From Serratia marcescens (GTDB lineage: Bacteria > Pseudomonadota > Gammaproteobacteria > Enterobacterales > Enterobacteriaceae): a DNA stretch of 64,000 nt. This document shows, piece by piece, positions 1 through 8,799 of the stretch (its first letter is position 1; each line of letters opens with the position of its first letter). Location: contig JADMXW010000006.1 of assembly GCA_015548865.1 (NCBI GenBank), forward strand, positions 62,001-126,000, written 5' to 3'. Made by a program: the position numbers and the translations under genes. The notes beneath the pieces are model-generated. The model had not been told where the DNA came from and did not search any database. It saw only the letters and a list, made by a program, of their open reading frames with translations.

Positions 1-4
1 CCTG

Positions 5-805
5 TTAGTCCAGTTCATTATCAAGGTCGTTGCTGCCCTGCGCGGCGACGGGTTGCCCCTGTGCCTTGTTGTATTTAGGGCTTAACTGGATATACATAAT
101 CGCCATTACGATGCCGATAACACCCAGAGCAACCAGGTTGAACTGAGTAAATGCTGCGGTTACGAAGCCGAGGTAGAAGAATGGCATCAGGTAGCCTGCA
201 CGCATCATATTGATAACCATCGCATAACCGACAACGACGATCATACCACCCGCAATGTTCAGCCCATTGGTCACAACTTCTGGAATCGAGTTCAGCAGGG
301 TATGGACAGCTTCGGTACCAACGGAAACAGCGACAATCAACGCAGGAATGGCGATACGCATGGCTTGTAGCAACAGGGCCGATACGTGAATCCAACTGAT
401 GGCGCTCAAATTGCCGCGTTCTGCTGCGCTGTCAGCTGCGTGCTGGAAGGCAACCGTAATGGTACGGACGATGATGGTCAAAACCTGACCTGCAGCGGCA
501 AGAGGAATGGCCAGCGCAATACCCGCGCCAACGCCTTGACCGCCAGCAATAACCAGAATGGTAGAGATGATTGATGCCAGAGCAGCATCTGGTGCTACGG
601 CAGCGCCGATATTCATCCATCCCAGTGCGATCATTTCCAGGGTCCCGCCGATGATAATCCCGGTTTGCAAGTCACCGAGCACGGCGCCAATCAACGTACA
701 GGCAACCAGAGGACGGTGAAACTGGAACTCATCAAGAATAGACCCCATCCCCGATACGCATGAGACGAGAAATATCAGCACAAGTTGAAGTGTTGTTATC
801 TCCAT
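5..805 (-). CDS. manY: Mannose-family PTS permease subunit IIC
   Basis: Inner-membrane EIIC subunit of the mannose/glucose/glucosamine phosphotransferase system; with ManZ (EIID) it forms the sugar channel fed with phosphate by ManX. The 266-residue product has the length of E. coli ManY and is a run of hydrophobic helices with the EIIC sequence GGTLEMIALGWMNIGAA near residues 53-69. The ATG is preceded by AGGAGA at good spacing. It lies downstream of manX on the same strand. The stop codon is 5 bases from the window edge, so manZ should start just outside. The 143-bp gap to manX is long for this operon and holds tandem repeats. Confidence 0.97.
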   Translation of the reverse strand: MEITTLQLVLIFLVSCVSGMGSILDEFQFHRPLVACTLIGAVLGDLQTGIIIGGTLEMIALGWMNIGAAVAPDAALASIISTILVIAGGQGVGAGIALAIPLAAAGQVLTIIVRTITVAFQHAADSAAERGNLSAISWIHVSALLLQAMRIAIPALIVAVSVGTEAVHTLLNSIPEVVTNGLNIAGGMIVVVGYAMVINMMRAGYLMPFFYLGFVTAAFTQFNLVALGVIGIVMAIMYIQLSPKYNKAQGQPVAAQGSNDLDNELD

Positions 806-820
806 TGTACTTCTCCTATG

Positions 821-892
821 AGAAAACTGTCTGAGTAAACATTGTCTTAATAAAAAACATTGTCTTAATAAAAAATGTTATCTGAATAAACA
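821..892. repeat. Tandem 18-bp A/T-rich repeats in manX-manY spacer
   Basis: Two identical 18-bp units (ACATTGTCTTAATAAAAA, at 839-856 and 857-874) are followed in exact register by a degenerate third unit at 875-892 (ATGTTATCTGAATAAACA). A weaker fourth copy precedes them at about 826-838. The array lies inside the manXY transcript, just upstream of the manY ribosome-binding site. Function unknown; it could be a slippage-prone spacer or an RNase-sensitive linker. Confidence 0.8.
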
Positions 893-948
893 TAGTCGAG
901 ACACCGCATTATCGGGCTAGCGTTCTCAATACTATGGTCTTCACCAGG

Positions 949-1902
949 TTAGTTATTAACCTTGGCAATCAGATCCATCATTTTAAGTTTAGAATCGGTT
1001 GATACTTTTCTGACTTCCAGTTCAATTCCACGTGCATCCAACGCTTTGAACGCTTCGATATCTTTGGCATCAATGGAGACGGCGTTATTGACCTGGGTTT
1101 TACCCTGACGGTAGGCCATGCCGCCAATATTGACGGACTTGATCTCAACGCCATTCTCGACCAGTCGCAGCACATCAGTGGGGTTAGTGAATAACAGCAT
1201 GACGCGGTCATTGGCGTATTTCGGGTTTTCATACACACGAATTGCTTTAGCAACGTCCACAACATGGGCAGTTACGCCGGGAGGGGCAACCTGCGTCAGC
1301 AACGTTTTACGCACGTTATCAGCGGCAACCTCATCACTGACGACGATAATGCGACTGACATTCGTCTCCTTGGTCCAACGAGTTGCTACCTGACCGTGAA
1401 TCAATCTGTCATCAATACGTGCGAGACCAATATTCATATGCCCACCGGGGCCAACCTGTGCTGGTGCGACGGCTTTGGGCACTGGCTTGGCGGCAGGCTC
1501 GGGTTCAGCAGCCTTCAACGCTTTTACACCCGTGCGTCCTGCTTCAAGTGCGATGGCAATCAGTTCATCGAAGGAGGGGTTGTCATCGCGCGCCATAAAC
1601 GTTTCTGCCAGCATCGGGATATTTACCCCGGCAATCACGTCATAGTTGGCTTTATCTGTTACAAGGCGGCTGGCGGCATTAAACGGGCTGCCCCCCCAGG
1701 TATCGACAAGAAACAGCACGCCAAGCGACGTATCCAACGTCTCAAGCTTAGCCTGATATTTCTCGATCAATGTTTCCGCGTTTTCACCGGGAACGAAATC
1801 AATCCAGGCAACGTTACTTTGTTCACCCAGAATCATTTCTGCCGTTTTCAGCAGCGGTCCGGCGGTGGATCCGTGAGTGCATAACATAATTGCAATACTC
1901 AC
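949..1902 (-). CDS. manX: Mannose-family PTS fused EIIAB component
   Basis: Cytoplasmic phosphocarrier of the mannose PTS. It accepts phosphate from HPr on the IIA domain, passes it to the IIB domain and then to the sugar bound by ManYZ. The 317 residues contain IIA at 1-130 with His10 (MLCTHGSTAG), an Ala/Pro-rich linker at about 131-155 and IIB from about 156 with the active His169 in DDRLIHGQV. E. coli ManX has 323 residues and the same two histidines; the shorter linker explains the difference. It is the first gene of manXYZ. A 9-bp inverted repeat and an ERIC element lie directly upstream. Confidence 0.98.
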   Translation of the reverse strand: MSIAIMLCTHGSTAGPLLKTAEMILGEQSNVAWIDFVPGENAETLIEKYQAKLETLDTSLGVLFLVDTWGGSPFNAASRLVTDKANYDVIAGVNIPMLAETFMARDDNPSFDELIAIALEAGRTGVKALKAAEPEPAAKPVPKAVAPAQVGPGGHMNIGLARIDDRLIHGQVATRWTKETNVSRIIVVSDEVAADNVRKTLLTQVAPPGVTAHVVDVAKAIRVYENPKYANDRVMLLFTNPTDVLRLVENGVEIKSVNIGGMAYRQGKTQVNNAVSIDAKDIEAFKALDARGIELEVRKVSTDSKLKMMDLIAKVNN

Positions 1903-1940
1903 TTGCTACCTCCTCATTCTATTTAGGGGTACTCAATGCA

Positions 1941-1970
1941 TTCGGTTAAGAGCTGTGACTATTAACCGAA
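1941..1970. promoter_or_regulatory. Inverted repeat upstream of manX, candidate operator
   Basis: TTCGGTTAA (1941-1949) and TTAACCGAA (1962-1970) are perfect 9-bp arms around a 12-bp spacer, 38 bp upstream of the manX start. The symmetry and place would suit a repressor site or a 5'-leader hairpin. I do not recognise it as a known Mlc or CRP site. Confidence 0.4.
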
Positions 1971-1978
1971 GTGATATC

Positions 1979-2109
1979 AGTATATATCCGTCATAATTCA
2001 AGTTGCAGGTGCGTTGGCTGCGTTCACTCACACGAATCATTTACCTTAGTAAGCTCATCGGGATTCCTTCTCTTGCCGCCTTCTTGTAACTCGAATTATT
2101 TAGGGTATA
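1979..2109 (+). repeat. ERIC/IRU element, about full length
   Basis: About 131 bp with imperfect terminal inverted repeats: a left end reading CCGTCATAATTCAAGTTGC and a right end reading AACTCGAATTATTTAGGGTA. The internal segment carries the ERIC pattern around GAATCATTTACCTTAGTAAG and CATCGGGATTC. The length is close to the standard 127-bp element. It sits between the divergent manX and yoaE. Confidence 0.85.
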
Positions 2110-2244
2110 AACGCACATTTTTACTCAAGAATCATAAAAGAATAAAAAAGGATGCGCTGTAGCGTTATATGCTATGAAACGATTCAGGCTCCCCATCTTG
2201 GGTGACATATTCGATTTATTTTACCCACTGAAAAAATAAATAGT

Positions 2245-2308
2245 GTGATGTTGCTTACGTATTTGTCGGTTTAAGCACCGTTTGTTATGCGATTGAGAAC
2301 AACATCAC
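2245..2308. other. Long inverted repeat with nested hairpin upstream of yoaE
   Basis: GTGATGTTG (2245-2253) pairs perfectly with CAACATCAC (2300-2308), enclosing a smaller CGGT/ACCG hairpin (2267-2280). It sits in the non-coding gap between the ERIC element and the yoaE promoter region. It may be a structured RNA or a protein-binding site; nothing else here names it. Confidence 0.35.
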
Positions 2309-2361
2309 GGGCATGTTAAGAAACAATCGTTCGTGCGCGTTTTTTGGTGGCAAAGAAATCT

Positions 2362-2632
2362 TTGTAAAAAATGGAAACAACCTGCTAGAGTAACATCCTG
2401 TTTAATTGCTTAGGAGCACAGGGTTTCGACCCACTCTATATGGACCGTCACCGACAATCCTTTCTTACCCAACCGGTCTGCGCCGGTGTTGTTTCTGGGG
2501 CTGACCTGACGGGTCACCCAACCACCGATAGCCGCCAGGGCGGTATTTATACTCTTGCTGTTTCCCCAATGCTGCGCCACATCACACCAGCGGTGTTGAT
2601 GCTGTCTGCTTGCGCCTTTTCTGGAGTCTGAC
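2362..2632 (+). promoter_or_regulatory. Structured leader and putative promoter of yoaE
   Basis: A weak sigma-70-like pair TTGTAA (2362-2367) and TAGAGT (2386-2391), 18 bp apart, would give a leader of about 230 nt. The leader holds a series of short hairpins: GGG/CCC near 2420-2431, ACCGG/CCGGT (2472-2487), TGACC/GGTCA (2502-2516) and CCGC/GCGG (2532-2543). A 63-codon open frame (2440-2631) ends with TGA one base before the yoaE ATG. Family TerC genes are often manganese-regulated, but I could not match the conserved yybP-ykoY riboswitch core here, so the ligand or mechanism is unknown. Confidence 0.4.
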
Positions 2633-4183
2633 ATGGAATTTTTGCTAGATCCCTCAATCTGGGCGGGCCTCTTGACGCTGGTAGTACTGGAAATCGTTCT
2701 GGGTATCGATAACTTGGTCTTTATCGCCATTCTGGCGGACAAGTTGCCGCCGAAGCAGCGCGACAAGGCTCGCGTAATAGGCCTCTCACTCGCACTCTTG
2801 ATGCGTTTGGGGCTGCTGTCATTAATTTCATGGATGGTGAAACTGACCAACCCGCTGATCACGATCGCAGATTACAGCTTCTCGGCGCGCGATATGATCT
2901 TGCTGGCGGGGGGGCTATTTTTGCTGTTCAAAGCCACCACGGAGCTACATGAACGGCTGGAGAATCGGCCGCATGAGCACAACGGACCTAAAGTTCATGC
3001 CAGTTTCTGGGCGGTTGTTGCGCAGATTGTGATACTGGATGCGGTCTTCTCACTGGATGCGGTAATTACCGCCGTCGGGATGGTTAACCATATCGGCGTG
3101 ATGATGACGGCAGTGGTTATTGCGATGGTTGTCATGCTGCTGGCATCCAAGCCGCTGATGAACTTTGTTAATGCTCATCCTACCGTGGTTGTGCTCTGTC
3201 TCAGCTTCCTGTTGATGATCGGCCTGAGTCTGGTGGCGGAAGGGTTTGGTTTCCATATACCGAAGGGGTACCTGTATGCAGCGATCGGCTTCTCGATTCT
3301 GATTGAACTGTTTAACCAGATTGCACGCCGTAATTTCATCAAGCACCAATCACGCCGCCCAATGCGTGAGCGGACTGCCGAAGCGATCCTGCGTCTGATG
3401 GGGGCACGCAAATCGACAGATGATGAAGAAGAAAAGCCGGCATCTCCGGCCATGGAAACCTTTGCAGAAGAAGAGCGTTACATGATCAGCGGTGTATTGA
3501 CGCTGGCATCACGCTCATTGCGTAGCGTAATGACGCCGCGTACGGAGATCTCCTGGGTCGACAGCGAGCGGTCTATAGACGAAATCCGAGAGCAGCTGTT
3601 GGATACGCCGCACAGCCTGTTCCCGGTGTGCCGTGGTTCATTAGATGAGTTGGTCGGCGTTGTGCGTGCTAAAGAATTACTGGTGGCGTTAGAGAGTGGT
3701 GTGGATGTGGAGAGCTTTGCTGCCGCTACACCGCCGCTGGTTGTGCCGGATACGCTGGATGCCATTAATTTGCTGCCGGTATTGCGTCGCGCCAAGGGAA
3801 GTCTGGTTGTTGTGACGAATGAGTTCGGTGTGGTGCAAGGGCTGGTTACGCCGCTGGATATTCTGGAAGCGATTGCGGGGGAATTCCCCGATGAAGATGA
3901 AACACCGGATATTGTGGTCGAGGAGGGTGGCTGGCTGGTGAAAGGCGGCACCGATTTGCACACGTTGCAGCAGGTGTTTGACAGCCATGAACTGGTCGAC
4001 CCCAAAGAAGAATATGCCTCATTGGCAGGCTTGCTGTTGGCGCACAGCAATGAAATTCCTAAAGTGGGAGAGGTGATTGAGCTGCATCATTTTCGATTCG
4101 AGATTATGGCGGTGTCGGAATACCGTATCGAGTTGGTGCGGGTGACTCGCTTGGCCGATCCTTATGCGGATGAAGAAGAGTAA
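2633..4183 (+). CDS. yoaE: TerC-family membrane protein with CBS and CorC/HlyC domains
   Basis: Predicted inner-membrane protein of 516 residues (E. coli YoaE has 518). The N-terminal TerC domain (about 1-230) has the acidic membrane residues typical of the family: E20 and D26 in LEIVLGIDN, and D136/D142 in [12 protein letters not shown] linker, a CBS-domain pair (about 290-420) and a C-terminal CorC_HlyC domain (about 430-510) follow. TerC proteins are linked to metal-ion efflux, notably manganese, and to membrane insertion partners; the exact substrate of YoaE is not established. ATG 2633 has GGAG 7 bases upstream. It is transcribed away from manX and convergent with sdaA. Confidence 0.95.
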   Translation: MEFLLDPSIWAGLLTLVVLEIVLGIDNLVFIAILADKLPPKQRDKARVIGLSLALLMRLGLLSLISWMVKLTNPLITIADYSFSARDMILLAGGLFLLFKATTELHERLENRPHEHNGPKVHASFWAVVAQIVILDAVFSLDAVITAVGMVNHIGVMMTAVVIAMVVMLLASKPLMNFVNAHPTVVVLCLSFLLMIGLSLVAEGFGFHIPKGYLYAAIGFSILIELFNQIARRNFIKHQSRRPMRERTAEAILRLMGARKSTDDEEEKPASPAMETFAEEERYMISGVLTLASRSLRSVMTPRTEISWVDSERSIDEIREQLLDTPHSLFPVCRGSLDELVGVVRAKELLVALESGVDVESFAAATPPLVVPDTLDAINLLPVLRRAKGSLVVVTNEFGVVQGLVTPLDILEAIAGEFPDEDETPDIVVEEGGWLVKGGTDLHTLQQVFDSHELVDPKEEYASLAGLLLAHSNEIPKVGEVIELHHFRFEIMAVSEYRIELVRVTRLADPYADEEE

Positions 4184-4221
4184 TCGTCCGCGGCGGATAA
4201 TAAAAAACCTCTTCCCCCCTT

Positions 4222-4302
4222 GTCATCCTCGGCGAAAGCCGGGGATCTCTGTCAGAAGAAACGCGTTTCACCTGCAAGAGATTCCCGCTTTTGCGGAATG
4301 AC
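4222..4302. repeat. Palindromic REP-like repeat pair
   Basis: Two hairpins in tandem: ATCCTCGGC-GAAA-GCCGGGGAT (4225-4246) and ATTCCCGC-TTTT-GCGGAAT (4281-4299), enclosed by GTCAT (4222-4226) and ATGAC (4298-4302). The head-to-head arrangement and the GTCATTCCCGC-type sequence resemble dispersed REP-like palindromes. It sits in the yoaE/sdaA convergent gap. Only one copy is in this window, so its repetitive nature is inferred. Confidence 0.6.
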
Positions 4303-4345
4303 GGGGAGGGAATGACAGAAAAGTGGTTTAAATCAGCTTGTCAGC

Positions 4346-4375
4346 AGCCTCACACCTCTGTCGAGGGCTTTCTTT
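4346..4375 (+). terminator. Possible terminator of yoaE
   Basis: AGCC...GGCT arms (4346-4349 and 4366-4369) enclose an inner CCTC-TGTC-GAGG hairpin (4355-4366), followed by TTTCTTT. The T-run is interrupted and the outer stem is short. Confidence 0.35.
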
Positions 4376-4392
4376 GTGTCAATGCTACTCAG

Positions 4393-5757
4393 TTAATCAC
4401 ACTGTACTTTCACTGCCAGACCGCCGCGTGAGGTTTCGCGGTATTTGGCATTCATGTCTTTGCCTGTTTCATACATGGTTTCAATCACCTTATCGAGCGA
4501 TACGCGCGGTTCGCTGGTGCGACGCATGGCCATGCGTGTCGCATTAATCGCTTTTACTGAGGCAATCGCATTACGTTCAATGCAAGGCACCTGAACCTGC
4601 CCCGCAACAGGATCGCAGGTGAGACCAAGGTTGTGCTCCATACCGATTTCAGCAGCAACGCACACCTGTTCCGGGCTGGCGCCGAGCAACTCTGCCAGGC
4701 CTGCTGCCGCCATCGAACAGGCAACACCGACTTCGCCCTGACAGCCGACCTCTGCACCGGATATGGAGGCATTCATTTTGTACAACATGCCAATTGCGCC
4801 GGAGGCGAGAAAATAACGCAGAGCAATATCGGTAGTGATCGGCTCAATAAAGTGATCGTAATAAGCCAATACGGCTGGAACAATTCCACAGGCACCGTTG
4901 GTCGGTGCTGTCACTACACGGCCACCAGCGGCATTTTCTTCATTCACGGCTAATGCAAACATGTTGACCCAATCGACCACATCCATCGGATCATTAGAGT
5001 GTTTGCCCGCAGCACCTAAGATACGGCGCAGTGCCGAGGCGCGCCGTGGCACTCGCAACGGACCGGGCAGTACGCCTTCGGTATTCATGCCACGATCGAT
5101 GCAGGCACGCATGGTCTGCCATACATCAGCAAAGTAGTGTTCAATTTCATCACGGCTATGCAACGCCAGCTCATTACGCATCACCAACCCTGAAAGCGAC
5201 AGACCGTGCTGTTTACAATGTGCCAGCATTTCTCGCGCTGAGTGGAAGGGGAACGGCACCTGAACGTCACCCGAGCTGCTTTGACCAAAGTGGGCTTCAT
5301 CAACGATGAAACCACCCCCAATAGAATAATACGTGTTGCGATACAGAGGGAGGTCTCCGCCAAAGGCGGTAATGGTCATACCGTTTTCATGTAAAGAGAG
5401 ATTTTCACTGCGAAAATTCATGCCACCGTGAAGCGGAAAATCCACTTCATGCTGACCGTTTGCCAGCAACAGGCGCTCGCGCTGTTCAACGTCACGAATA
5501 AATCCTGGGATGGAATCGATGGCGATGGTATCCGGCATATTGCCTGCGAGTCCCATAATGATGGCGATATCGGTGTGGTGGCCTTTCCCGGTCAGAGAGA
5601 GGGAACCGTAGACATCAACGGCAACGCGAGTAACATCGCCAAGCTTACCCAGCTCAATCAAATCATCGACAAATTGCTTACCGGCTTTCATCGGTCCAAC
5701 CGTATGAGAGCTTGAAGGGCCAATACCGATCTTGAACATGTCGAAAACGCTTATCAC
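4393..5757 (-). CDS. sdaA: L-serine dehydratase (deaminase) 1
   Basis: Converts L-serine to pyruvate and ammonia in the cytoplasm with a 4Fe-4S cluster. I place the start at a GTG (5755-5757), giving 454 residues beginning VISVFDMFKIGIGPSSSHTV. This is exactly the E. coli SdaA length and has GGAGGAG 7 bases upstream; an upstream ATG in frame would add an unconserved 32-residue tail. The SSSHTVGPM motif near residue 13 and the conserved cysteines in NGACGIV, CSMAAAG, LTCDPVAG and VPCIE match the family. It is a single gene facing yoaE. Confidence 0.97.
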   Translation of the reverse strand: MISVFDMFKIGIGPSSSHTVGPMKAGKQFVDDLIELGKLGDVTRVAVDVYGSLSLTGKGHHTDIAIIMGLAGNMPDTIAIDSIPGFIRDVEQRERLLLANGQHEVDFPLHGGMNFRSENLSLHENGMTITAFGGDLPLYRNTYYSIGGGFIVDEAHFGQSSSGDVQVPFPFHSAREMLAHCKQHGLSLSGLVMRNELALHSRDEIEHYFADVWQTMRACIDRGMNTEGVLPGPLRVPRRASALRRILGAAGKHSNDPMDVVDWVNMFALAVNEENAAGGRVVTAPTNGACGIVPAVLAYYDHFIEPITTDIALRYFLASGAIGMLYKMNASISGAEVGCQGEVGVACSMAAAGLAELLGASPEQVCVAAEIGMEHNLGLTCDPVAGQVQVPCIERNAIASVKAINATRMAMRRTSEPRVSLDKVIETMYETGKDMNAKYRETSRGGLAVKVQCD

Positions 5758-6001
5758 GCGAGAACTCCTCCAAAAAAGCGCAGGTTTAGAATAATACTCC
5801 TTAGATCGCGCTATTGTAGTGGGGAATATATGGCGAGGGTGTGCTTTTCGCATGAAAAAATCTTATGCAAAAGCTCAACATAACTTATAGTAGAGCCCCG
5901 TCACACTTGTGTATAAGCGGGAAAGTTAAGGGAGTGAAAATACCCCTGTTTATGTGTGGTTAAAATTACTGTTTAGGGCAATCAGAATAAAATACTAATT
6001 T

Positions 6002-6622
6002 TCAGGTTGTTGGCGCCGAAACTTGAATGGCAAGTTGGCGAATGATGGCGGCAGTGAGCCCCCAGACAAACTGCTGCTGATACCAAGAGAGATAAACCCG
6101 GTGCGTTTGGCGTTGCCGTTCAATATCCAACGGGTAATAACGTGCCAGCGAGAAGGCATCAGTAAGGGGCATTTCAAACAACTCAGCGACCTCATCCGCA
6201 TTGGGAGCAACGCGAATATTGGCAGGTAACAAGCCGACAACCGGCGTGACCTGAAAGCCACTTACGCTATCCAGCGGCGGAAGCGTGCCTAACACTGTAA
6301 CCACCTCAGGTGCGATCGCCACTTCCTCCTCAGCTTCCCTTAACGCCGTGGCGATCAGGCTGGTATCACTGCTATCTGCCGCGCCGCCGGGAAAGGCAAC
6401 TTGCCCCGCATGCTTGCGTAATGTGCTTGCTCGCCGTGTCAACAGCAGCGTCGGAGCATCGGGGTGGCATACAATGGGCACTAGCACAGCGGCCTTGCGC
6501 ACTTGACGTACAGGTTTGGCTTGTGGTGCGCACTGTAGCTGAAAGCGCGTGACAAAATTAGCCAGATCGCAGTCAACAGACTGGGTGAAAGAAAAGGTGT
6601 CAGGGCGATAAACCGTTGTCAT
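6002..6622 (-). CDS. nudL: Nudix hydrolase NudL, probable CoA pyrophosphatase
   Basis: Nudix protein of 206 residues (E. coli NudL/YeaB has 192) of the group predicted to hydrolyse coenzyme A and related diphosphates. The upstream UPF0035-type segment and the Nudix box ending LREAEEEVAI are present; the usual box glycine is alanine, as in E. coli. Its ATG overlaps the last bases of pabB by 4 bp, indicating translational coupling, the same arrangement as in E. coli. Biological substrate not proven. Confidence 0.93.
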   Translation of the reverse strand: MTTVYRPDTFSFTQSVDCDLANFVTRFQLQCAPQAKPVRQVRKAAVLVPIVCHPDAPTLLLTRRASTLRKHAGQVAFPGGAADSSDTSLIATALREAEEEVAIAPEVVTVLGTLPPLDSVSGFQVTPVVGLLPANIRVAPNADEVAELFEMPLTDAFSLARYYPLDIERQRQTHRVYLSWYQQQFVWGLTAAIIRQLAIQVSAPTT

Positions 6623-8010
6623 AACGTTTGCGCTGTTTTCAGTTGGGGAAGAATACGTCCCAGTTTATCAAAAGTTTCCTGATATTCCGCTTGTTCCTGG
6701 CTATCTGCGACGATACCGCCGCCCGCCCAGCAATGAAGATGGCCCTGCTCGGCGATCAGCGTACGAATGGTAATGCTGGTATCCATGGTGCCACAGACGC
6801 TGATATAGCCGATACTGCCGCAATAAGCGTTGCGTCGATGGGGCTCCAGTTCTTCAATGATTTCCATGGCCCGGATTTTGGGAGCACCGGTGATAGAACC
6901 ACCTGGAAAACAGGCTCGCAGCAAGTCCGTAGCGTGGCTGGTTTCTGGTAATCTGGCCTCAATGGTGCTGACCAGATGGTGTACTGCCGGAAAAGGTTCA
7001 ACGGAGAACAGGGTAGGCACTTTTACGCTACCGGGTACCGCAACACGGCCGATATCGTTACGCAGCAGATCGACAATCATCAAATTCTCTGCTCTGTCTT
7101 TCTCTGAGGCCGCGAGCACTGCCGCGCGCCGAGCATCTTCCTGCGGATCGGTGGCCCGCGGTAGTGTGCCCTTGATGGGGCGCGTTTCAATACGATGATG
7201 TTGTAATTGCAAAAATCGCTCTGGCGAAACGCTGATCACGCACTGGGCCGATAGACGGATAAACGCAGAGAACGGTGCACGATTGGCACGGGAGAGCGCG
7301 AGAAAGGCCTGCCATTCATCACCGTGATAACGAGCACTGAAACGTTGTGCCAGATTAACCTGATAGCAGTCTCCCGCCCGCAGATAAGCCTGAATATGTC
7401 GAAATTTAATACCGTACTCATCTCGCGTCATATTGGACTGCCAAGAGGTGGTTAATGCAAAATCCCCTTGAGACGATGTATCCGGCGGTGAAGCCAGCCA
7501 GGCCAGTCGAGCATCACGATCGCCATAGGTCACCAGCGTAAGCACCTGCCGCTGATGATCGGCAATAAGCGCCCAGTTGTAAATCCCTATTGCCATGTCC
7601 GGTAAGTGAATATCTTGTGCTGCGAGCGATGGCAGCGTTTCGACGCGCCGCCCGAGATCGTAGCCAAACAGGCCAAGTGCTCCACCCTGAAAAGGCAGAT
7701 CGGCATGCGCTTGTGCTTCTAGTCCCGAGCGCAATAATTCCTGACGTAGCAGTAAAAAAGGATCTTGTGTTGAATGCAACGTGAATCCTGCACGTTCAAT
7801 GTGTGTGTTTTCGCCCTGAGTGGTTAGCGTAGCAAGCGGATCGGCCACCATAATGTCAAAACGGTTGTGCTGGTGTTCGGCAAACCCAGAATGCAGCAGC
7901 ATGGCCCACGGCTGGTGGGAAAAGGGCGCAAACAGGTGTAACAGGGCATCCGGCTGATAGGGCAGCGAGTAATAGTCAGGTAAACGAGAATCCATCGGTT
8001 GTAATGTCAT
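6619..8010 (-). CDS. pabB: Aminodeoxychorismate synthase component I
   Basis: Makes 4-amino-4-deoxychorismate from chorismate using ammonia from PabA, in folate (p-aminobenzoate) synthesis. The 463 residues (E. coli 453) cover the chorismate-binding fold, with the PabB-specific catalytic Lys280 in RPIKGTLPR, where TrpE enzymes have alanine. The conserved GGSITGAPK and AGGGIVADS motifs follow near the C-terminus. Followed directly by nudL, with overlapping stop and start. An ERIC element lies between its start and the divergent yoaH. Confidence 0.97.
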   Translation of the reverse strand: MTLQPMDSRLPDYYSLPYQPDALLHLFAPFSHQPWAMLLHSGFAEHQHNRFDIMVADPLATLTTQGENTHIERAGFTLHSTQDPFLLLRQELLRSGLEAQAHADLPFQGGALGLFGYDLGRRVETLPSLAAQDIHLPDMAIGIYNWALIADHQRQVLTLVTYGDRDARLAWLASPPDTSSQGDFALTTSWQSNMTRDEYGIKFRHIQAYLRAGDCYQVNLAQRFSARYHGDEWQAFLALSRANRAPFSAFIRLSAQCVISVSPERFLQLQHHRIETRPIKGTLPRATDPQEDARRAAVLAASEKDRAENLMIVDLLRNDIGRVAVPGSVKVPTLFSVEPFPAVHHLVSTIEARLPETSHATDLLRACFPGGSITGAPKIRAMEIIEELEPHRRNAYCGSIGYISVCGTMDTSITIRTLIAEQGHLHCWAGGGIVADSQEQAEYQETFDKLGRILPQLKTAQTL

Positions 8011-8060
8011 CGTGCAGGTGCTGATTAATATCGTCGTTAGCGTTATGATACGCGCTTATC

Positions 8061-8177
8061 GACCCTAAATATTCGAGTTGCAGGACAAAACATTAACGTT
8101 TTGAACAGCGCTTGCGCTGGCCCGTAGGGTGAACGAGTGCAGCCTACGCATATGCAACTTGAAGTATGACGGGGATA
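8061..8177 (-). repeat. ERIC element with internal rearrangement
   Basis: Runs from CCCTAAATATTCGAGTTGC to GCAACTTGAAGTATGACGGG, so it lies in the opposite orientation to the copy near manX. The centre lacks the usual ERIC core and instead has the palindrome-like AAAACATTAACGTTTT followed by CAGCGCTTGCGCTGG, a module shared with the copies at 19.6 and 49.4 kb. It occupies the pabB/yoaH divergent promoter region. Confidence 0.8.
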
Positions 8178-8236
8178 GACCACGCGAGTGCGTAGCCTAG
8201 CATAATTCGCCAACGTCGTATAAGGAACCTGATTGA

Positions 8237-8416
8237 ATGTTTAACGATATGCCACCCCTGACCCACGCGCAGCAGCAAGATGCAGTGGAGCGTATTCAAT
8301 CTCTTATGGCTGAAGGCATGAGCAGCGGAGAGGCCATCGCATTGGTTGCTGCGGATTTACGACGTCAGTACGGAAGTGACGCCGTCACTTATGATGAACA
8401 CGAAGCTGACGAATAA
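8237..8416 (+). CDS. yoaH: UPF0181 small protein YoaH
   Basis: A 59-residue protein, the same length as E. coli YoaH. It starts [20 protein letters not shown] and contains the diagnostic segment [20 protein letters not shown], ending in an acidic tail. Function unknown. ATG 8237 is preceded by AAGGA about 11 bases upstream. Its place between pabB and the RidA-like gene is conserved with E. coli. Confidence 0.93.
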   Translation: MFNDMPPLTHAQQQDAVERIQSLMAEGMSSGEAIALVAADLRRQYGSDAVTYDEHEADE

Positions 8417-8451
8417 TCTCTCCGTTAGCCTCGCATGCATTCAGCAACGCT

Positions 8452-8799
8452 CTACAGGGCTGCGATGGCTTTGATTTCCACTTTATAGTTTGGGTTCATC
8501 AGGCGTGCCTCTACGGTACAACGTACTGGGGCATGGCCTGCAACAACCCAGGCGTCCCATGCCATGTTCATAGCGTCAAAATCTGCTGCATCGGCAAGAA
8601 AAATCGTTACATCTAACAGACGCGTTTTATCTGAACCAGACTGAACCAGAATGGTATCGAGTGCTGCCAGTGCATTCTCGGTTTGGGCTTGTGCATCAGC
8701 CTCCAGATTCTCCGGCACGCTGGTGTAGTAAAGCGTGCCATTATGAATCACGGCATCTGACCAGCGTGCTTCAGGTTGAATTCTGATTATGTCTGTCAT
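8452..8799 (-). CDS. yoaB: RidA-family protein YoaB
   Basis: A 115-residue member of the YjgF/YER057c/UK114 (RidA) family, whose best-known members hydrolyse reactive enamine/imine intermediates. The start MTDIIRIQPEARWSD aligns with E. coli YoaB (114 residues) and has AGGAAG upstream; longer in-frame starts are not conserved. The typical C-terminal run APVRCTVEARLMNPNYKVEI carries the conserved Arg. The role of the YoaB subgroup is not settled. Confidence 0.94.
   Translation of the reverse strand: MTDIIRIQPEARWSDAVIHNGTLYYTSVPENLEADAQAQTENALAALDTILVQSGSDKTRLLDVTIFLADAADFDAMNMAWDAWVVAGHAPVRCTVEARLMNPNYKVEIKAIAAL

Noticed and set aside
2405-2632. yybP-ykoY manganese riboswitch before yoaE
   Set aside because: TerC neighbours make it tempting, but the conserved GGGGAGUA and CCUUUG-type loops of that family are not readable here, so I list the leader as unclassified.
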